DNA of 64,000 nucleotides from Meiothermus cerbereus DSM 11376 (GCF_000620065.1 NZ_JHVI01000010.1:47483-111482); one strand, 5' to 3'; shown: positions 25,031 through 34,661, counted from the stretch's first letter. The notes: generated by a model not told the origin, from the letters alone. Program-made: numbers and translations.

Positions 25031-25035
25031 GCACC

Positions 25036-25473
25036 TCAAGCCGCAGCGCAGCGTTCCTTTAGGCCGCGCAACAGGTCGTCGATGTTTTCTTGCATGAGCT
25101 TCTTGACCAGTTTTTGCAGCAAGCCGCCAAAGATGGGGATGTTGAGCTCGTACTCGAGCTTCAGCACGGCCCGGGTGCCTTCACCCTCGGGCAGGAAGAT
25201 CCAGGAACCCCGGTAGACATCGAAATCGCCCTCTTTGCTGTCGAACTCGTTGCGCAGCTCGTCATCGAACCAGCGCTCGTCCTCGATCCAGTGCACTTTT
25301 TTTCCCATCGCAACCGCCACAAAGCGGGTACGCGAGGTGGTTCCGTGGTCTTCCAGAACCTCGAGGGTTTCCACATCCTTGAGGTAGGGTTTGAGGCCGG
25401 CCAGGTCTCGCGCAGCGGCATAGACCTCTTTGGGGGGCTTGGGAATGTACAGTTCGGAGATCACTTCTGGCAT
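25036..25473 (-). CDS. SRPBCC (START-like) family protein
   Basis: A 145-residue helix-grip protein with the START/polyketide-cyclase pattern: an N-terminal strand VISELYIPKPPKEVYAAARD, a curved sheet with DERWFDDELRNEFDSKEG and YRGSWIFLPEGEGT, and a long C-terminal helix (LQKLVKKLMQENIDDLLRGL). Such proteins bind hydrophobic ligands, and some (RatA/Coq10 type) act on quinones or ribosomes. There is no signal peptide. TAAACT lies 6 nt before the ATG (leaderless type). The specific role is unknown. Confidence 0.8.
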   Translation of the reverse strand: MPEVISELYIPKPPKEVYAAARDLAGLKPYLKDVETLEVLEDHGTTSRTRFVAVAMGKKVHWIEDERWFDDELRNEFDSKEGDFDVYRGSWIFLPEGEGTRAVLKLEYELNIPIFGGLLQKLVKKLMQENIDDLLRGLKERCAAA

Positions 25474-25545
25474 AGCGCTAGTTTACAGCCTCAATAGGCC
25501 AGATCACCCTGCTGCAATACCGCCCTGGTAGGGTAGGCTTTGGGC

Positions 25546-26778
25546 ATGTCGACTTTTGAAGAAAAGCTCCGGCGTTTCGCCGAGGTAGCCATCAAGGTGG
25601 GGGTGGGTTTACAACCAGGCCAGAAGCTTTTTGTGAGCGCCAGCGTGGAGGCCCTGCCGCTCACCCGTCTGGTGGTGGAGGAAGCCTATAAGGCGGGCTC
25701 GAGGCTGGTGGTCACCCAGTTGTATGACGAACAGCTCAACCTGGCCCGCTACCGCCATGCCCCACGGGATTCCTTTGAGGAGTACGCCGCCTTTATGGTG
25801 GAGGCCCGGCTCAAGGCCCTGGACGAAGGCTACGCCTGGCTCAGCATTCTGGCCGACGATCCAGAGCTTTTACAGGGGCAAGACCCCGAACTAATCCGTC
25901 AAGCCAGCCAAACAGCCGCGCGCCACAGCAAGCCGTTCTCACAGCGCATTAGCGCGTTTGCTACCAACTGGTGCATCATCGGAGCGGCCTCACCGCGCTG
26001 GGCCCAGATGGTCTTTCCCCATCTTCCCCCGGAGCAGCAGATGGCGCATTTGTGGGAGGCCATTTTCCGGGTCAGCCGGGTAGACCAAAAGGACCCTGTG
26101 GCAGCCTGGACAAACCATATCGAAAACCTCGAGCGTCGGGTACAGCACCTCAACGCCAGGCGCTACGCCGCCCTGCACTTCCGGGGTCCCGGTACAGACC
26201 TTCGGGTGGGGCTGGCCGACGGGCACCTCTGGGCAGGTGGAGCGGGCCGGGCACAAAACGGGGCCCGCTGTGTGCCCAACCTACCCACCGAAGAGGTGTT
26301 TACCACCCCTCACCGTGAACGGGTAGAAGGCTGGGTGCAAAGCAGCAAACCCCTGAGCCTGCATGGCAACCTGCTCGAGGGCATCCGGGTTCGCTTCGAG
26401 CAGGGCCAGGTAGTGGAGGTCTACGCCCGCAAAGGCCAGGAGATACTGGAGCACCTTCTCCAGACCGACGAAGGGGCAAGGCGTTTGGGGGAGGTGGCCC
26501 TGGTGCCCCATAGCTCGCCTATCGCGCAGTCGGGGCTGCTCTTTTACGAAACCCTCTACGACGAAAACGCCGCCAGCCACATCGCTTTTGGCGCCAGTTA
26601 CGATGAGTGCCTGGAAGGAGGCCATACCCTCTCGCAGGAGCAAAAGCAGGCCGCTGGCGCCAACAATAGCCTGATCCACATCGACTGGATGATTGGCTCG
26701 GGTCAGATCGAGGTAGATGGAATCACCCAAAACGGCCAGGTTGAAGCATTGATGCGAGGTGGAGAGTGGGTGGATTGA
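25546..26778 (+). CDS. Aminopeptidase, M29 (thermophilic aminopeptidase T) family
   Basis: About 410 residues from the ATG at 25546 (the TTG at 25540 is less likely). The metal site of the M29 family is visible: Glu in LPTEEVFTTPH near residue 250, Glu in DEGARRLGEVALVPHS, His and Tyr around ASHIAFGASY, and His/Asp in LIHIDWMIGSG near residue 380. Members are dimeric cobalt/zinc exopeptidases typical of Thermus aquaticus (AP-T). It is cytoplasmic. TAGGCT stands 6 nt before the ATG. The C-terminus nearly meets the following GH13 gene. Confidence 0.92.
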   Translation: MSTFEEKLRRFAEVAIKVGVGLQPGQKLFVSASVEALPLTRLVVEEAYKAGSRLVVTQLYDEQLNLARYRHAPRDSFEEYAAFMVEARLKALDEGYAWLSILADDPELLQGQDPELIRQASQTAARHSKPFSQRISAFATNWCIIGAASPRWAQMVFPHLPPEQQMAHLWEAIFRVSRVDQKDPVAAWTNHIENLERRVQHLNARRYAALHFRGPGTDLRVGLADGHLWAGGAGRAQNGARCVPNLPTEEVFTTPHRERVEGWVQSSKPLSLHGNLLEGIRVRFEQGQVVEVYARKGQEILEHLLQTDEGARRLGEVALVPHSSPIAQSGLLFYETLYDENAASHIAFGASYDECLEGGHTLSQEQKQAAGANNSLIHIDWMIGSGQIEVDGITQNGQVEALMRGGEWVD

Positions 26779-26876
26779 GCTCTGCTTTATTGATTAGTCC
26801 ATGGTCAGCCAAAGGCGTAGCACTCCATCCCCCTAAGCGAACGGTTGATAAACTTGGGGCAGAGCGGAGGGATTTT

Positions 26877-29800
26877 GTGAGCTGCCATCAGACCAGCCCG
26901 GGTACGTTTGAGTTTCACGTATCTAAAAGCGCGCGTGATTTCTACCAGTTCGACCTCTCGCTGTTCTCGCTCAGTGGGAATGTGATCTTTGCCGACTTTG
27001 AAGCAGCCCGGCGCTTTGCTGAGGCCATAAACGCCAGGCGCGACCTGCTTAGCCACCCCGAGCAGGCCGTAAGTCCCAGCCAAATTAACGCCCTGGGTCT
27101 GATCGACGAGATGCTTCACCTGATCGTGCGGCAGTATGTTGAGCAGCATCCGGCTGTTATGCAGCAAGCGCTGGCCACGCTGGAGGAACGCCTGGGTTCG
27201 GTGGAACTCGAGAAAACCCTGCACACCTTTGCCGAGGAGTTTCCGCCCATACGGGTTTACCGGGGCGAGATTGCGCTCGAGGCCTACCTGGCCGAGACCA
27301 CCGAAGGCCGCTCCAACCGCGAAATTATGCTGGAAGAAATGCTCATGCTCTGGATGGCCAATGCCAACCCAGCCTTCGGCCCCTTTGCCGAGCTGTTCGA
27401 TGACGGCCGCCTCGAGCGCTCCACCGCCTACCTATCCATCATCCAGAACCTCGAGGCCTTCTTTGAGGGCCAACCGGCCTTTACCGAAACGGGCCTATCC
27501 CTGTTTAAAACCCTGCGGCTGCCCGCATTGCAGCACCCCGACTCACTCGAGGCCCAGCTCGAGTTCTTGCTCAGGCGCTTTGGCGGCAGCCTGGGGCGCT
27601 TTTACTTCAAATTGCTGGTGGCGCTGGACGTAATTCGCGAATCGGCCCGCTCTTTTGCGACCCCCGTCCAGTTTGACCAACCGGGCGGCGGGGGCGGCGA
27701 AAGCGAGATGCTCAACCTCAAGCGGCTGTCCCAGGAGCCCGAACCCGAGGCCTTCAGCCCCGACCTGGACTGGATGCCCCGCCTGGTGCTTATCGCCAAA
27801 AACACCTACGTATGGCTCGATCAGCTCTCCAAAAAATATCGCCGCGAGATCAAAACCCTCGACCAGATTCCTGAGGAAGAGCTTGAAATCCTGCAAAGCT
27901 GGGGCGTAACCGGCCTGTGGCTGATTGGTCTGTGGGAACGTAGCAAGGCCTCCCGGCGCATCAAGCAAATGATGGGCAACCCCGACGCCATCGCCTCAGC
28001 CTACTCGCTTTACGACTACGTAATTGCTCAGGATCTGGGCGGCCAGGCCGCCGTAGAGGTGCTGCGGCAAAAGGCTGCCCAACACGGTATCCGCCTGGCC
28101 TCAGACATGGTTCCCAACCACGTCGGGATTGATGGGCGCTGGGTGATGGAGCACCCCGACTGGTTTATCAGCCTGCCCTATCCGCCCTACCCCAACTACA
28201 CCTTCAATGGGCCCGACCTATCGGAGGACGAGCGGGTGGGCATCTTTCTGGAAGACCACTACTACGACAAGTCCGATGCGGCTGTGGTGTTCAAGCGGGT
28301 GGATCGCTGGACAGGCGATACCCGTTATATCTACCACGGCAACGACGGCACCGCCATGCCCTGGAACGACACCGCCCAGCTCAACTACCTCAACCCCGAG
28401 GTGCGTGAGGCGGTCATCCAGACCATCCTGCACGTGGCCCGACAGTTTCCCATCATCCGCTTTGACGCCGCCATGACCCTGGCCAAACGGCACATCCAGC
28501 GGCTGTGGTGGCCCGAGCCAGGGGGCTCGCCCTGGGGGGCCTCGGTTCCCAGCCGGGCCGCCTTCGGCATGAGCAAAGAGGAGTTCGACCGGGCCATGCC
28601 CAAGGAGTTCTGGCGCGAGGTGGTGGATCGGGTAGCAGTAGAGGCCCCGGATACGCTGCTGCTGGCCGAGGCCTTCTGGATGATGGAGGGCTACTTTGTG
28701 CGTACCCTGGGCATGCACCGGGTCTACAACTCAGCCTTTATGAACATGCTGCGCGACGAGAAAAACGCCGAGTACCGGCAGATCATGAAGAACACCCTCG
28801 AGTTCGAGCCGGAGATTCTCAAGCGCTTCGTCAACTTCCTCAACAACCCCGATGAAAAAACCGCTGTGGAGCAGTTTGGCAAGAGCGACAAATACTTCGG
28901 GGTGATGACCTTATGTGCGACCCTGCCGGGCCTGCCCATGCTGGGCCACGGGCAGGTGGAGGGCTTTGCCGAACGCTACGGCATGGAATACCGCCGGGCT
29001 TACTACGACGAAACCCCGGACGAGGGTCTGGTGGAGTACCACCGCCAGCAAATCTTCCCCCTGCTCAAGATGCGCCATCTGTTCGCCGAGGTTGAGAACT
29101 TCGTGCTGTATGACGCCCATGTTGGCGACCCCCAAAACAGCCCCGGTATCGCCAGTGCTACAGAGGAAACCGCACATTCGGTCAACGAAGATGTTTTTGC
29201 CTTTTCCAACCGCTTCGGGAACGAACGGGCTTTGGTGGTCTACCATAACAAAAGCGCCGTGGCTCGGGTCTGGGTGAGGCAGTCGGTTCCACAGCCTTTC
29301 AAAGCCGCTCAGGGGCGCGAAACCCAGCAACTGGGGCTGGGCCAAGGTTTGCAACTTGCCCACGACCCCCGCACCTTTAGCATTTTCCGCGACCTGGTAA
29401 CGGGCCTCGAGTACCTGCACAACAATCAGGCCCTGCACGAGCACGGGCTCTACCTCGAGCTCGGCCCCTACCAGCGCAAGGTGCTCCTGGACTGGCGCGA
29501 GGTCTACGACCACGACGGCACCTATGCCCGCCTGGCCCAGGTGCTGGGCGGGCGCGGGGTACCCAGTATGGACGAAGCCCTGCAGGAGCTCTGGCTGGAA
29601 CCCATCCTACAACCCTTCCGCACGCTCTGTAGCCCCGGCCTGTTCCAGCAGCTCTTAGCCAGCCAGGGCAAACTGGATACAGCCCTGCGTGAAGAGGTAC
29701 AGGAGAAGCTACTGGCCCTCTACCAGGGAATAGATGCCCATGCCACCCGCAGGCTGGCCCTGTTGCCGGTGCAGCAGGTGCTGAAGCGTCTGGAGGGCGC

Positions 29801-30698
29801 ACTCAGGGTGGCCGCACAGGACGAACTGGTAACCAGCGGCGCGCTTCTGGGCTGGGTGTTCACCCACGGCCTGGGCATGCCCGATAGCAACCGCGCCCAC
29901 CTGGAGGAGTGGCGTTTGGGGCGGGTACTCGAGCAGACCCTGACCGAGCTAGGGCTGGATGGTAAAGCAGCCCGGCGCGCAGTGGACCTGACCCGGCTGC
30001 TCATCCGCCAGAGCGAGCTGGCCCAGAAGCCCACCCGCCTGGCCCAGCAACTGCCCAAGCTACTGCAAGACCCCGATCTGCAAGGTTTTTTGCAGGTCAA
30101 CCGCTTCGAGGGCCAGGTCTACTTCAACAAAGAAGCCCACCAGGCCTGGCTCGAGGGCCTGCGCCTGCTGGCCCAGGCTCTGGCCTTTGCCCAGCAGCAG
30201 ACCCCCACCCAGGTCGAGAAGGTACGCAAGGCCTGGTCGGCCCTGAGCGAAAAGCTCAACCAGGCTGCCGAGGAATCGGGCTTTACAGTAGAACAATACC
30301 TGCAAAGCCTCGCCCAAAAACCCACCCGTGCCAAGTCCCAAGCAGCAAAAGGCAAGACCTCGAGGGCCAAAGCAAAGCCCCAAAAGCACAAAACAACAGC
30401 CGCAAAGAAGCCCAAAAGCAGGGCAAAGACCCAAAGCCCTGGCCCCGACGACCTAAAGCGCATCTGGGGCATTGGCCCCAAGGTATCGGCGGCCCTGCAA
30501 GCGGCTGGCCTCACCACCTTCGCCCAGCTCGCCGAGGCCCGAGAAGAAACCCTGCGGGCAGCCTTGAGCGCCGCCGGGCTGCGCCTGGCCCCCAGCCTTG
30601 GCAGCTGGGCCAGACAGGCCGCCTACCTGGCCAGAGGCGATGAGCGGGGCTTTGTGGCCTACAAGAAAAGACTCACCACCAGGCGCAGGCTGTCCTGA
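26877..30698 (+). CDS. GH13 alpha-amylase-family enzyme with C-terminal helix-hairpin-helix domain
   Basis: A 1273-residue protein. The start is GTG 26877, with GGAGG 6 nt upstream; the open frame from 26766 overlaps the aminopeptidase and has no such site. A long helical N-terminal part (1-300) is unassigned. The (beta/alpha)8 GH13 domain follows: region I DMVPNHVG (D410), region II IIRFDAAM (nucleophile D530), region III LLAEAFW (acid E598), and region IV NNPDE (D659), where the usual His before Asp is Pro. After about residue 1150 comes a Lys/Ala-rich linker, then DDLKRIWGIGPKVSAALQ, a helix-hairpin-helix module (about 1191-1235). There is no signal peptide. An intracellular alpha-glucan or trehalose-type enzyme is likely; the substrate is unknown. 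Confidence 0.85.
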   Translation: MSCHQTSPGTFEFHVSKSARDFYQFDLSLFSLSGNVIFADFEAARRFAEAINARRDLLSHPEQAVSPSQINALGLIDEMLHLIVRQYVEQHPAVMQQALATLEERLGSVELEKTLHTFAEEFPPIRVYRGEIALEAYLAETTEGRSNREIMLEEMLMLWMANANPAFGPFAELFDDGRLERSTAYLSIIQNLEAFFEGQPAFTETGLSLFKTLRLPALQHPDSLEAQLEFLLRRFGGSLGRFYFKLLVALDVIRESARSFATPVQFDQPGGGGGESEMLNLKRLSQEPEPEAFSPDLDWMPRLVLIAKNTYVWLDQLSKKYRREIKTLDQIPEEELEILQSWGVTGLWLIGLWERSKASRRIKQMMGNPDAIASAYSLYDYVIAQDLGGQAAVEVLRQKAAQHGIRLASDMVPNHVGIDGRWVMEHPDWFISLPYPPYPNYTFNGPDLSEDERVGIFLEDHYYDKSDAAVVFKRVDRWTGDTRYIYHGNDGTAMPWNDTAQLNYLNPEVREAVIQTILHVARQFPIIRFDAAMTLAKRHIQRLWWPEPGGSPWGASVPSRAAFGMSKEEFDRAMPKEFWREVVDRVAVEAPDTLLLAEAFWMMEGYFVRTLGMHRVYNSAFMNMLRDEKNAEYRQIMKNTLEFEPEILKRFVNFLNNPDEKTAVEQFGKSDKYFGVMTLCATLPGLPMLGHGQVEGFAERYGMEYRRAYYDETPDEGLVEYHRQQIFPLLKMRHLFAEVENFVLYDAHVGDPQNSPGIASATEETAHSVNEDVFAFSNRFGNERALVVYHNKSAVARVWVRQSVPQPFKAAQGRETQQLGLGQGLQLAHDPRTFSIFRDLVTGLEYLHNNQALHEHGLYLELGPYQRKVLLDWREVYDHDGTYARLAQVLGGRGVPSMDEALQELWLEPILQPFRTLCSPGLFQQLLASQGKLDTALREEVQEKLLALYQGIDAHATRRLALLPVQQVLKRLEGALRVAAQDELVTSGALLGWVFTHGLGMPDSNRAHLEEWRLGRVLEQTLTELGLDGKAARRAVDLTRLLIRQSELAQKPTRLAQQLPKLLQDPDLQGFLQVNRFEGQVYFNKEAHQAWLEGLRLLAQALAFAQQQTPTQVEKVRKAWSALSEKLNQAAEESGFTVEQYLQSLAQKPTRAKSQAAKGKTSRAKAKPQKHKTTAAKKPKSRAKTQSPGPDDLKRIWGIGPKVSAALQAAGLTTFAQLAEAREETLRAALSAAGLRLAPSLGSWARQAAYLARGDERGFVAYKKRLTTRRRLS

Positions 30699-30706
30699 GC
30701 GTTTTT

Positions 30707-31621
30707 TTATCCTGCGGCGGGCTGTAGTTCGGTTACCTCAGGCTGCAGCTTGAGCCGGGCGATGTACTCGAGGTAATCCGCCTCGCTCAGGGGGTATTTT
30801 CCTGCCGCAGCCACAATAAAAGCCTCCATCACGTTGGTGCCAAAGCTGCGGCCCTCCAGGCGGGGGGTGGTGGTAATCAGTCTGGCAACCCCCCGCGCCC
30901 GCATAAACTCGAGGTCCTCCGGGGTGGTGGTGTTGGTCAGAATAACTTTGTCCCGCATATCCTGCGGCATAAACCGGCGTATAAAGTGCCAGTCCCCTGC
31001 CACTACATCGGCCCACTCAAAATAGCGCTGTCGCCAGTCCTGCACCTGCTTTTCCTGTTTTTCACCGGTGGGGTAGAGCCACTGGAAGGGCAGCTGGGTA
31101 ATGATGGGCAGCAGGATATAGGCAATTTTTTGCAGCAGCGACAGGCGGTAAAGCGGAATTGGGAGCCCAAGCCCGAAAATTAGGTCACCATACAGCACCT
31201 GGGCCCCCGCCTCATCAAGCGCCTCGGCCAGCCCGAAGCGGTCCACCGCGCTGGGAATGAGCACCTTTTTGTCTTTCCAGCCGATGTGGGCCTCGAGCAG
31301 CCGGATAGCGTTGCGCTCGAGGGTGTGCTTCAGCCCCGAGCCGTCCAACATGGGGGTTTTTTGGGCAGCCCTGGCCATCCGTTCCGCATCACGAAAGGTG
31401 TAGCGGCGGTTGCCCGCATACACATACAGGTCGGCGCCCCCCAGCCCAAAAGCGTCCACTTTGCCATCCAGTTCCTTGACCAGCTCAATGGCCTTCTCCC
31501 AGCTCCCATCGGTGCCGATGCGCTCGAGCACAAAGGTCTCCCCAAGACTTTCCACGTAAACTTCGGCCTTGGAGTTGCGCTTAGATGAACCTATCGAAAC
31601 ACTCACCACGTGTTTGGGCAT
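30707..31621 (-). CDS. Conserved protein of unknown function (sometimes named quinate 5-dehydrogenase-like)
   Basis: 304 residues, no signal peptide. It begins VVSVSIGSSKRNSKAEVYVE, has a Gly-rich AFGLGGADLYVYAG segment near residue 60, one hydrophobic stretch with LLQKIAYILLPIITQLPF, and a C-terminal domain with VILTNTTTPEDLEFMRARGV and RLITTTPRLEGRSFGTNVMEA. I recognise it as a family found in Thermus-type genomes where it carries a quinate-dehydrogenase label, but no Rossmann GxGxxG is obvious. TAGAGT lies 7 nt before the ATG (leaderless type). It is convergent with the GH13 gene, 8 bp apart. Confidence 0.7.
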   Translation of the reverse strand: MPKHVVSVSIGSSKRNSKAEVYVESLGETFVLERIGTDGSWEKAIELVKELDGKVDAFGLGGADLYVYAGNRRYTFRDAERMARAAQKTPMLDGSGLKHTLERNAIRLLEAHIGWKDKKVLIPSAVDRFGLAEALDEAGAQVLYGDLIFGLGLPIPLYRLSLLQKIAYILLPIITQLPFQWLYPTGEKQEKQVQDWRQRYFEWADVVAGDWHFIRRFMPQDMRDKVILTNTTTPEDLEFMRARGVARLITTTPRLEGRSFGTNVMEAFIVAAAGKYPLSEADYLEYIARLKLQPEVTELQPAAG

Positions 31622-31662
31622 GGTTCACACTCTACTTTCGCAGCTCAAAACGCATCCACTGT

Positions 31663-31854
31663 TCACGGTGCAGCCATTAGCCGAAACAGGCCTACCAACC
31701 CCAAGCCCACCGCCAGAGCCCACAAAAACTGCGCCGTTCGCTTACTTGCAGCACCCTGGGCGGCCAAGACCCAGACCAGCAAGCCCAGCAGCGCAGCCCC
31801 CAGGGCCAGTGTAAAAAGCAACGCAGACAAATTTGAAAGGACCGTCTGAACCAT
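31663..31854 (-). CDS. Small two-helix membrane protein coupled to transketolase
   Basis: 63 residues with two hydrophobic segments, LSALLFTLALGAALLGLLVW and FLWALAVGLGLVGLFRLMA, joined by a short charged loop (GAASKRTAQ). The tkt stop and this ATG are adjacent (TGAATG), so translation is probably coupled. No family is recognised. The short length makes chance a concern, but the amphipathic layout and exact junction favour a real gene. Confidence 0.55.
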   Translation of the reverse strand: MVQTVLSNLSALLFTLALGAALLGLLVWVLAAQGAASKRTAQFLWALAVGLGLVGLFRLMAAP

Positions 31855-33816
31855 TCAAACCCCCAACAGTAACTTTACTTCGGCGGCCACCCGCTCCTTG
31901 GTGAAGCCCAGCTTGCTGTACACATCGGCATAGGGGGCGCTGGCACCAAAGCGCTCGAGGCCCACCGTGCGGTGGGCGTAGCGCTCCCAGCCCAGGGGCG
32001 TACCGGCCTCGAGGGCCAGGGTAGGCAGGCTTTTGGGCAGAATCCCCTGCCGATAGTCCTCGGGCTGGGCCTCAAAGGCTTCCCAACACGGCAGCGAGAC
32101 CACCCGCACCGGTATCCCTTCTTCCGCCAGCAGCTTCTGGGCCTCTAAAGCCAGCGAAACCTCCGAGCCAGTGGCTACAATAGCGGCCCTGGCCTGCGGC
32201 ACGTTGGAGAGAATATAGCCCCCACGTTCTACCCCTTTTGGCCGCACATCCGCCAGTACGGGCAGGGCCTGGCGGGTCAGGATCAGGGCAGTGGGGCCGT
32301 TGGTACGCTCCAGGGCCATCTTCCAGGCCACCGCGGTCTCGTTGGCGTCGGCAGGCCGTATCACCCATAGGTTGGGGATGGCCCGCAGGCTCATCACGTG
32401 CTCGATGGGCTGGTGGGTGGGGCCGTCCTCCCCTACTGCAATGGAGTCGTGGGTAAAGACAAAGATGGTGGGGGTTCCCATCAAGGCCGCCATCCGAATC
32501 GCCGGGCGCATGTAGTCCGAAAAGACCAGGAAGGTGCCCCCATAAGGGCGCAAAGCTCTGCTCAGGGCGATGCCGTTCATGGCGGCCCCCATGGCGTGCT
32601 CACGCACCCCATAGCGGATGTAGCGTCCGCCAGGGTTACTGGCGCTGAAATCGGTCATATCGGGGGTGCGGGTGTTGTTGGAGGGGGTCAGGTCGGCAGA
32701 ACCGCCCATCAACTCGGGCAGCACGGGAACCAGCTTCTCCAGCACCTTGCCGGAGGCCGCCCGTGTAGCCAGTTTCTCGCCAGCGGCAAAGCTGGGCAGG
32801 TGGGTTTCCCAACCCTGGGGCAGCCGACGCTCCAGCCGACGCCGAAACTCGGCGGCTTTTTCCGGGTGGGTCTGGGCGTAGGCCTCGAGCTTGGCCTGCC
32901 ATTCGGCCTGGGCCTTTTCGCCCCGCTCAATCGCCCGCCGGTAGTGGGCGTACACCTCGTCGGGAATTACAAAGGGCTCGTAGGGCCAGCCCAAAGCTTG
33001 CCGGGTGGCTGCCACTTTTTCAGGCCCCATGGCATCGGAGTGAGCTTTGTGATGCCCGGCCAGGGGCGAGCCAAACCCAATGATCGAACGCACCGAGATC
33101 AGGCTGGGCCGGGGGTCGGCTTGGGCTTCGCGTAAGGCAGCCCGGATGCCCTCGAGGTCTTCCCCATGCACACCAGGCACCACATGCCAGCCATAGGCCT
33201 CGTAGCGCTTCAGGCGGTCTTCGGTAAAAGCCAGCTCGGTGCTGCCGTCAATGGAAATTTCATTGTCGTCGTAAAGCACAATCAGCTTGCCCAGCCGCAA
33301 ATGCCCGGCCAGCGAGGAGGCCTCCCCACTCACCCCCTCCATCAAGTCGCCATCGGAAGCAATCACATAGGTGTAATGCTCGGCAATTTCGCCAAACTCG
33401 GCCACCAGCTTGCGCTCGGCAATGGCTATACCCACCGCGGTCGCAATGCCCTGCCCCAAGGGGCCGGTGGTCACCTCCACCCCAGGGGTGTGGCCGTACT
33501 CGGGATGACCGGGGGTCTTGGAATCCCACTGGCGGAAGCGCTTGAGTTCTTCCAGGGGCAGGTCGTAGCCGCTCAGGTGCAGCAGCGCATACAGCAACAT
33601 CGAGCCATGGCCCGCCGAAAGCACGAAGCGGTCACGCGCGGGCCAGCCAGGGTCTTTGGGGTTGTGCTTTAGAAACTCCGTCCAGAGCACATAAGCCGCT
33701 GGGGCCATGCCCATCGGCATCCCCGGGTGGCCCGATTTGGCCTGCTCGACGGCATCCAGGGCCAGCATTCGAATGGCATCAATCGAGAGTTTTGCAATGG
33801 GGGGTATCTGGGTCAT
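31855..33816 (-). CDS. tkt: Transketolase
   Basis: About 653 residues from the ATG at 33816 ([13 protein letters not shown]). It is a thiamine-diphosphate enzyme moving two-carbon ketol units in the pentose phosphate pathway. It shows [45 protein letters not shown] and the ThDP motif [20 protein letters not shown], then the pyrimidine domain with [24 protein letters not shown] and [20 protein letters not shown] is 8 nt before the ATG. The small membrane protein gene follows in the same transcript. Confidence 0.96.
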   Translation of the reverse strand: MTQIPPIAKLSIDAIRMLALDAVEQAKSGHPGMPMGMAPAAYVLWTEFLKHNPKDPGWPARDRFVLSAGHGSMLLYALLHLSGYDLPLEELKRFRQWDSKTPGHPEYGHTPGVEVTTGPLGQGIATAVGIAIAERKLVAEFGEIAEHYTYVIASDGDLMEGVSGEASSLAGHLRLGKLIVLYDDNEISIDGSTELAFTEDRLKRYEAYGWHVVPGVHGEDLEGIRAALREAQADPRPSLISVRSIIGFGSPLAGHHKAHSDAMGPEKVAATRQALGWPYEPFVIPDEVYAHYRRAIERGEKAQAEWQAKLEAYAQTHPEKAAEFRRRLERRLPQGWETHLPSFAAGEKLATRAASGKVLEKLVPVLPELMGGSADLTPSNNTRTPDMTDFSASNPGGRYIRYGVREHAMGAAMNGIALSRALRPYGGTFLVFSDYMRPAIRMAALMGTPTIFVFTHDSIAVGEDGPTHQPIEHVMSLRAIPNLWVIRPADANETAVAWKMALERTNGPTALILTRQALPVLADVRPKGVERGGYILSNVPQARAAIVATGSEVSLALEAQKLLAEEGIPVRVVSLPCWEAFEAQPEDYRQGILPKSLPTLALEAGTPLGWERYAHRTVGLERFGASAPYADVYSKLGFTKERVAAEVKLLLGV

Positions 33817-34006
33817 ACCCCGCAATCATACCGCCTCGTTATGTGCTGGCCACCTAGCCAAAAATTGGCTTGATGATGCTCCAAATGCTTGCAGACACCG
33901 TCGCACGCCTAGTGGTTCGAGAAAGCCTACCGGGGCTGCTATCTATCACTGAAAAACGATGTGGATGTATTCGCGTGTTCAACCCCGAACCGGGACATTC
34001 CTCCCT

Positions 34007-34020
34007 AGGACACATGTCCT
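34007..34020. promoter_or_regulatory. Dyad in the leader of the ba3 oxidase operon
   Basis: AGGACA-CA-TGTCCT, a perfect 6-bp inverted repeat, lies 42 bp before cbaD in the 245-bp gap after tkt. A related half-site GGGACATT lies just upstream. No clear promoter boxes could be fixed; nothing else is seen in the gap. Confidence 0.35.
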
Positions 34021-34061
34021 CTAACCGGATTCTTAGACTTCCTCAAAGGGGGAAGCAACCT

Positions 34062-34175
34062 ATGGAAGAAAAAGAACAAAAACCCATTGGCGCCTTGTTT
34101 GTAGTTGGTGTGGTCACGGTTTTTATCCTGGCCTTTTGGTTTTTCCACTTCTACATGTACCTTGCGAGGGGATAG
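34062..34175 (+). CDS. cbaD: Cytochrome ba3 oxidase subunit IIa
   Basis: A 37-residue single-helix protein: MEEKEQKPIGALFVVGVV, then a hydrophobic helix ending HFYMYLARG. The short EEK start and the -ARG end match Thermus ba3 subunit IIa, which supplies a transmembrane helix that most oxidases have in subunit II. It is 3 bp upstream of cbaB, in the order IIa-II-I. AAAGGGGGA lies before the ATG. Confidence 0.85.
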   Translation: MEEKEQKPIGALFVVGVVTVFILAFWFFHFYMYLARG

Positions 34176-34178
34176 CAC

Positions 34179-34661
34179 ATGGAACACCAGGAACACATCA
34201 TCGAGCGCTACGAGCGGGCCTGGATCTTCTTCGGCCTGGCCATGATTACGGTTTTCATCATTCTGGTGGGCTATTTGATGCTCACCATGGGCAACACCAA
34301 CCCGGTGCGGGCCGACCGAATCGATGCCACCAAGGTACGCACCGAGGGCAACTTTGCCAACCCCCGCGTCGAACAGGTCGGCAACGAGTACGTTGCGTAT
34401 GTACAGGCCTTTGCCTTTGGCTACCTGCCGGCTGAAATGCGCTTTAAAGTGGGTAAGAAAGTTACCTTCTACGTCACTTCGCCCGACGTGCAGCACAGCT
34501 TCCACGTACACAACACCAACATCAACGTACAGGTGATCCCTGGGGAAGTCGCTAAGGTGAGCTATACCTTCACCAAGCCCGGTGAGTACCCCATCATCTG
34601 CAACGAATACTGCGGCATCGGCCACGCCAACATGATCAGCAAACTCATTGTGGAACCGTAA
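34179..34661 (+). CDS. cbaB: Cytochrome ba3 oxidase subunit II (CuA)
   Basis: 160 residues. One N-terminal membrane anchor (WIFFGLAMITVFIILVGYLM) precedes a cupredoxin domain facing the periplasm. CuA ligands are visible: His in DVQHSFHVH and the CNEYCGIGHANM cluster with two Cys, His and Met. It takes electrons from cytochrome c552 and passes them to subunit I. Having one rather than two helices fits the presence of separate subunit IIa. Confidence 0.93.
   Translation: MEHQEHIIERYERAWIFFGLAMITVFIILVGYLMLTMGNTNPVRADRIDATKVRTEGNFANPRVEQVGNEYVAYVQAFAFGYLPAEMRFKVGKKVTFYVTSPDVQHSFHVHNTNINVQVIPGEVAKVSYTFTKPGEYPIICNEYCGIGHANMISKLIVEP

Noticed and set aside
26766..26876. N-terminal extension of the GH13 protein
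   Set aside because: It overlaps the aminopeptidase gene, lacks a ribosome-binding site and is unlike the rest of the protein; GTG 26877 has GGAGG.
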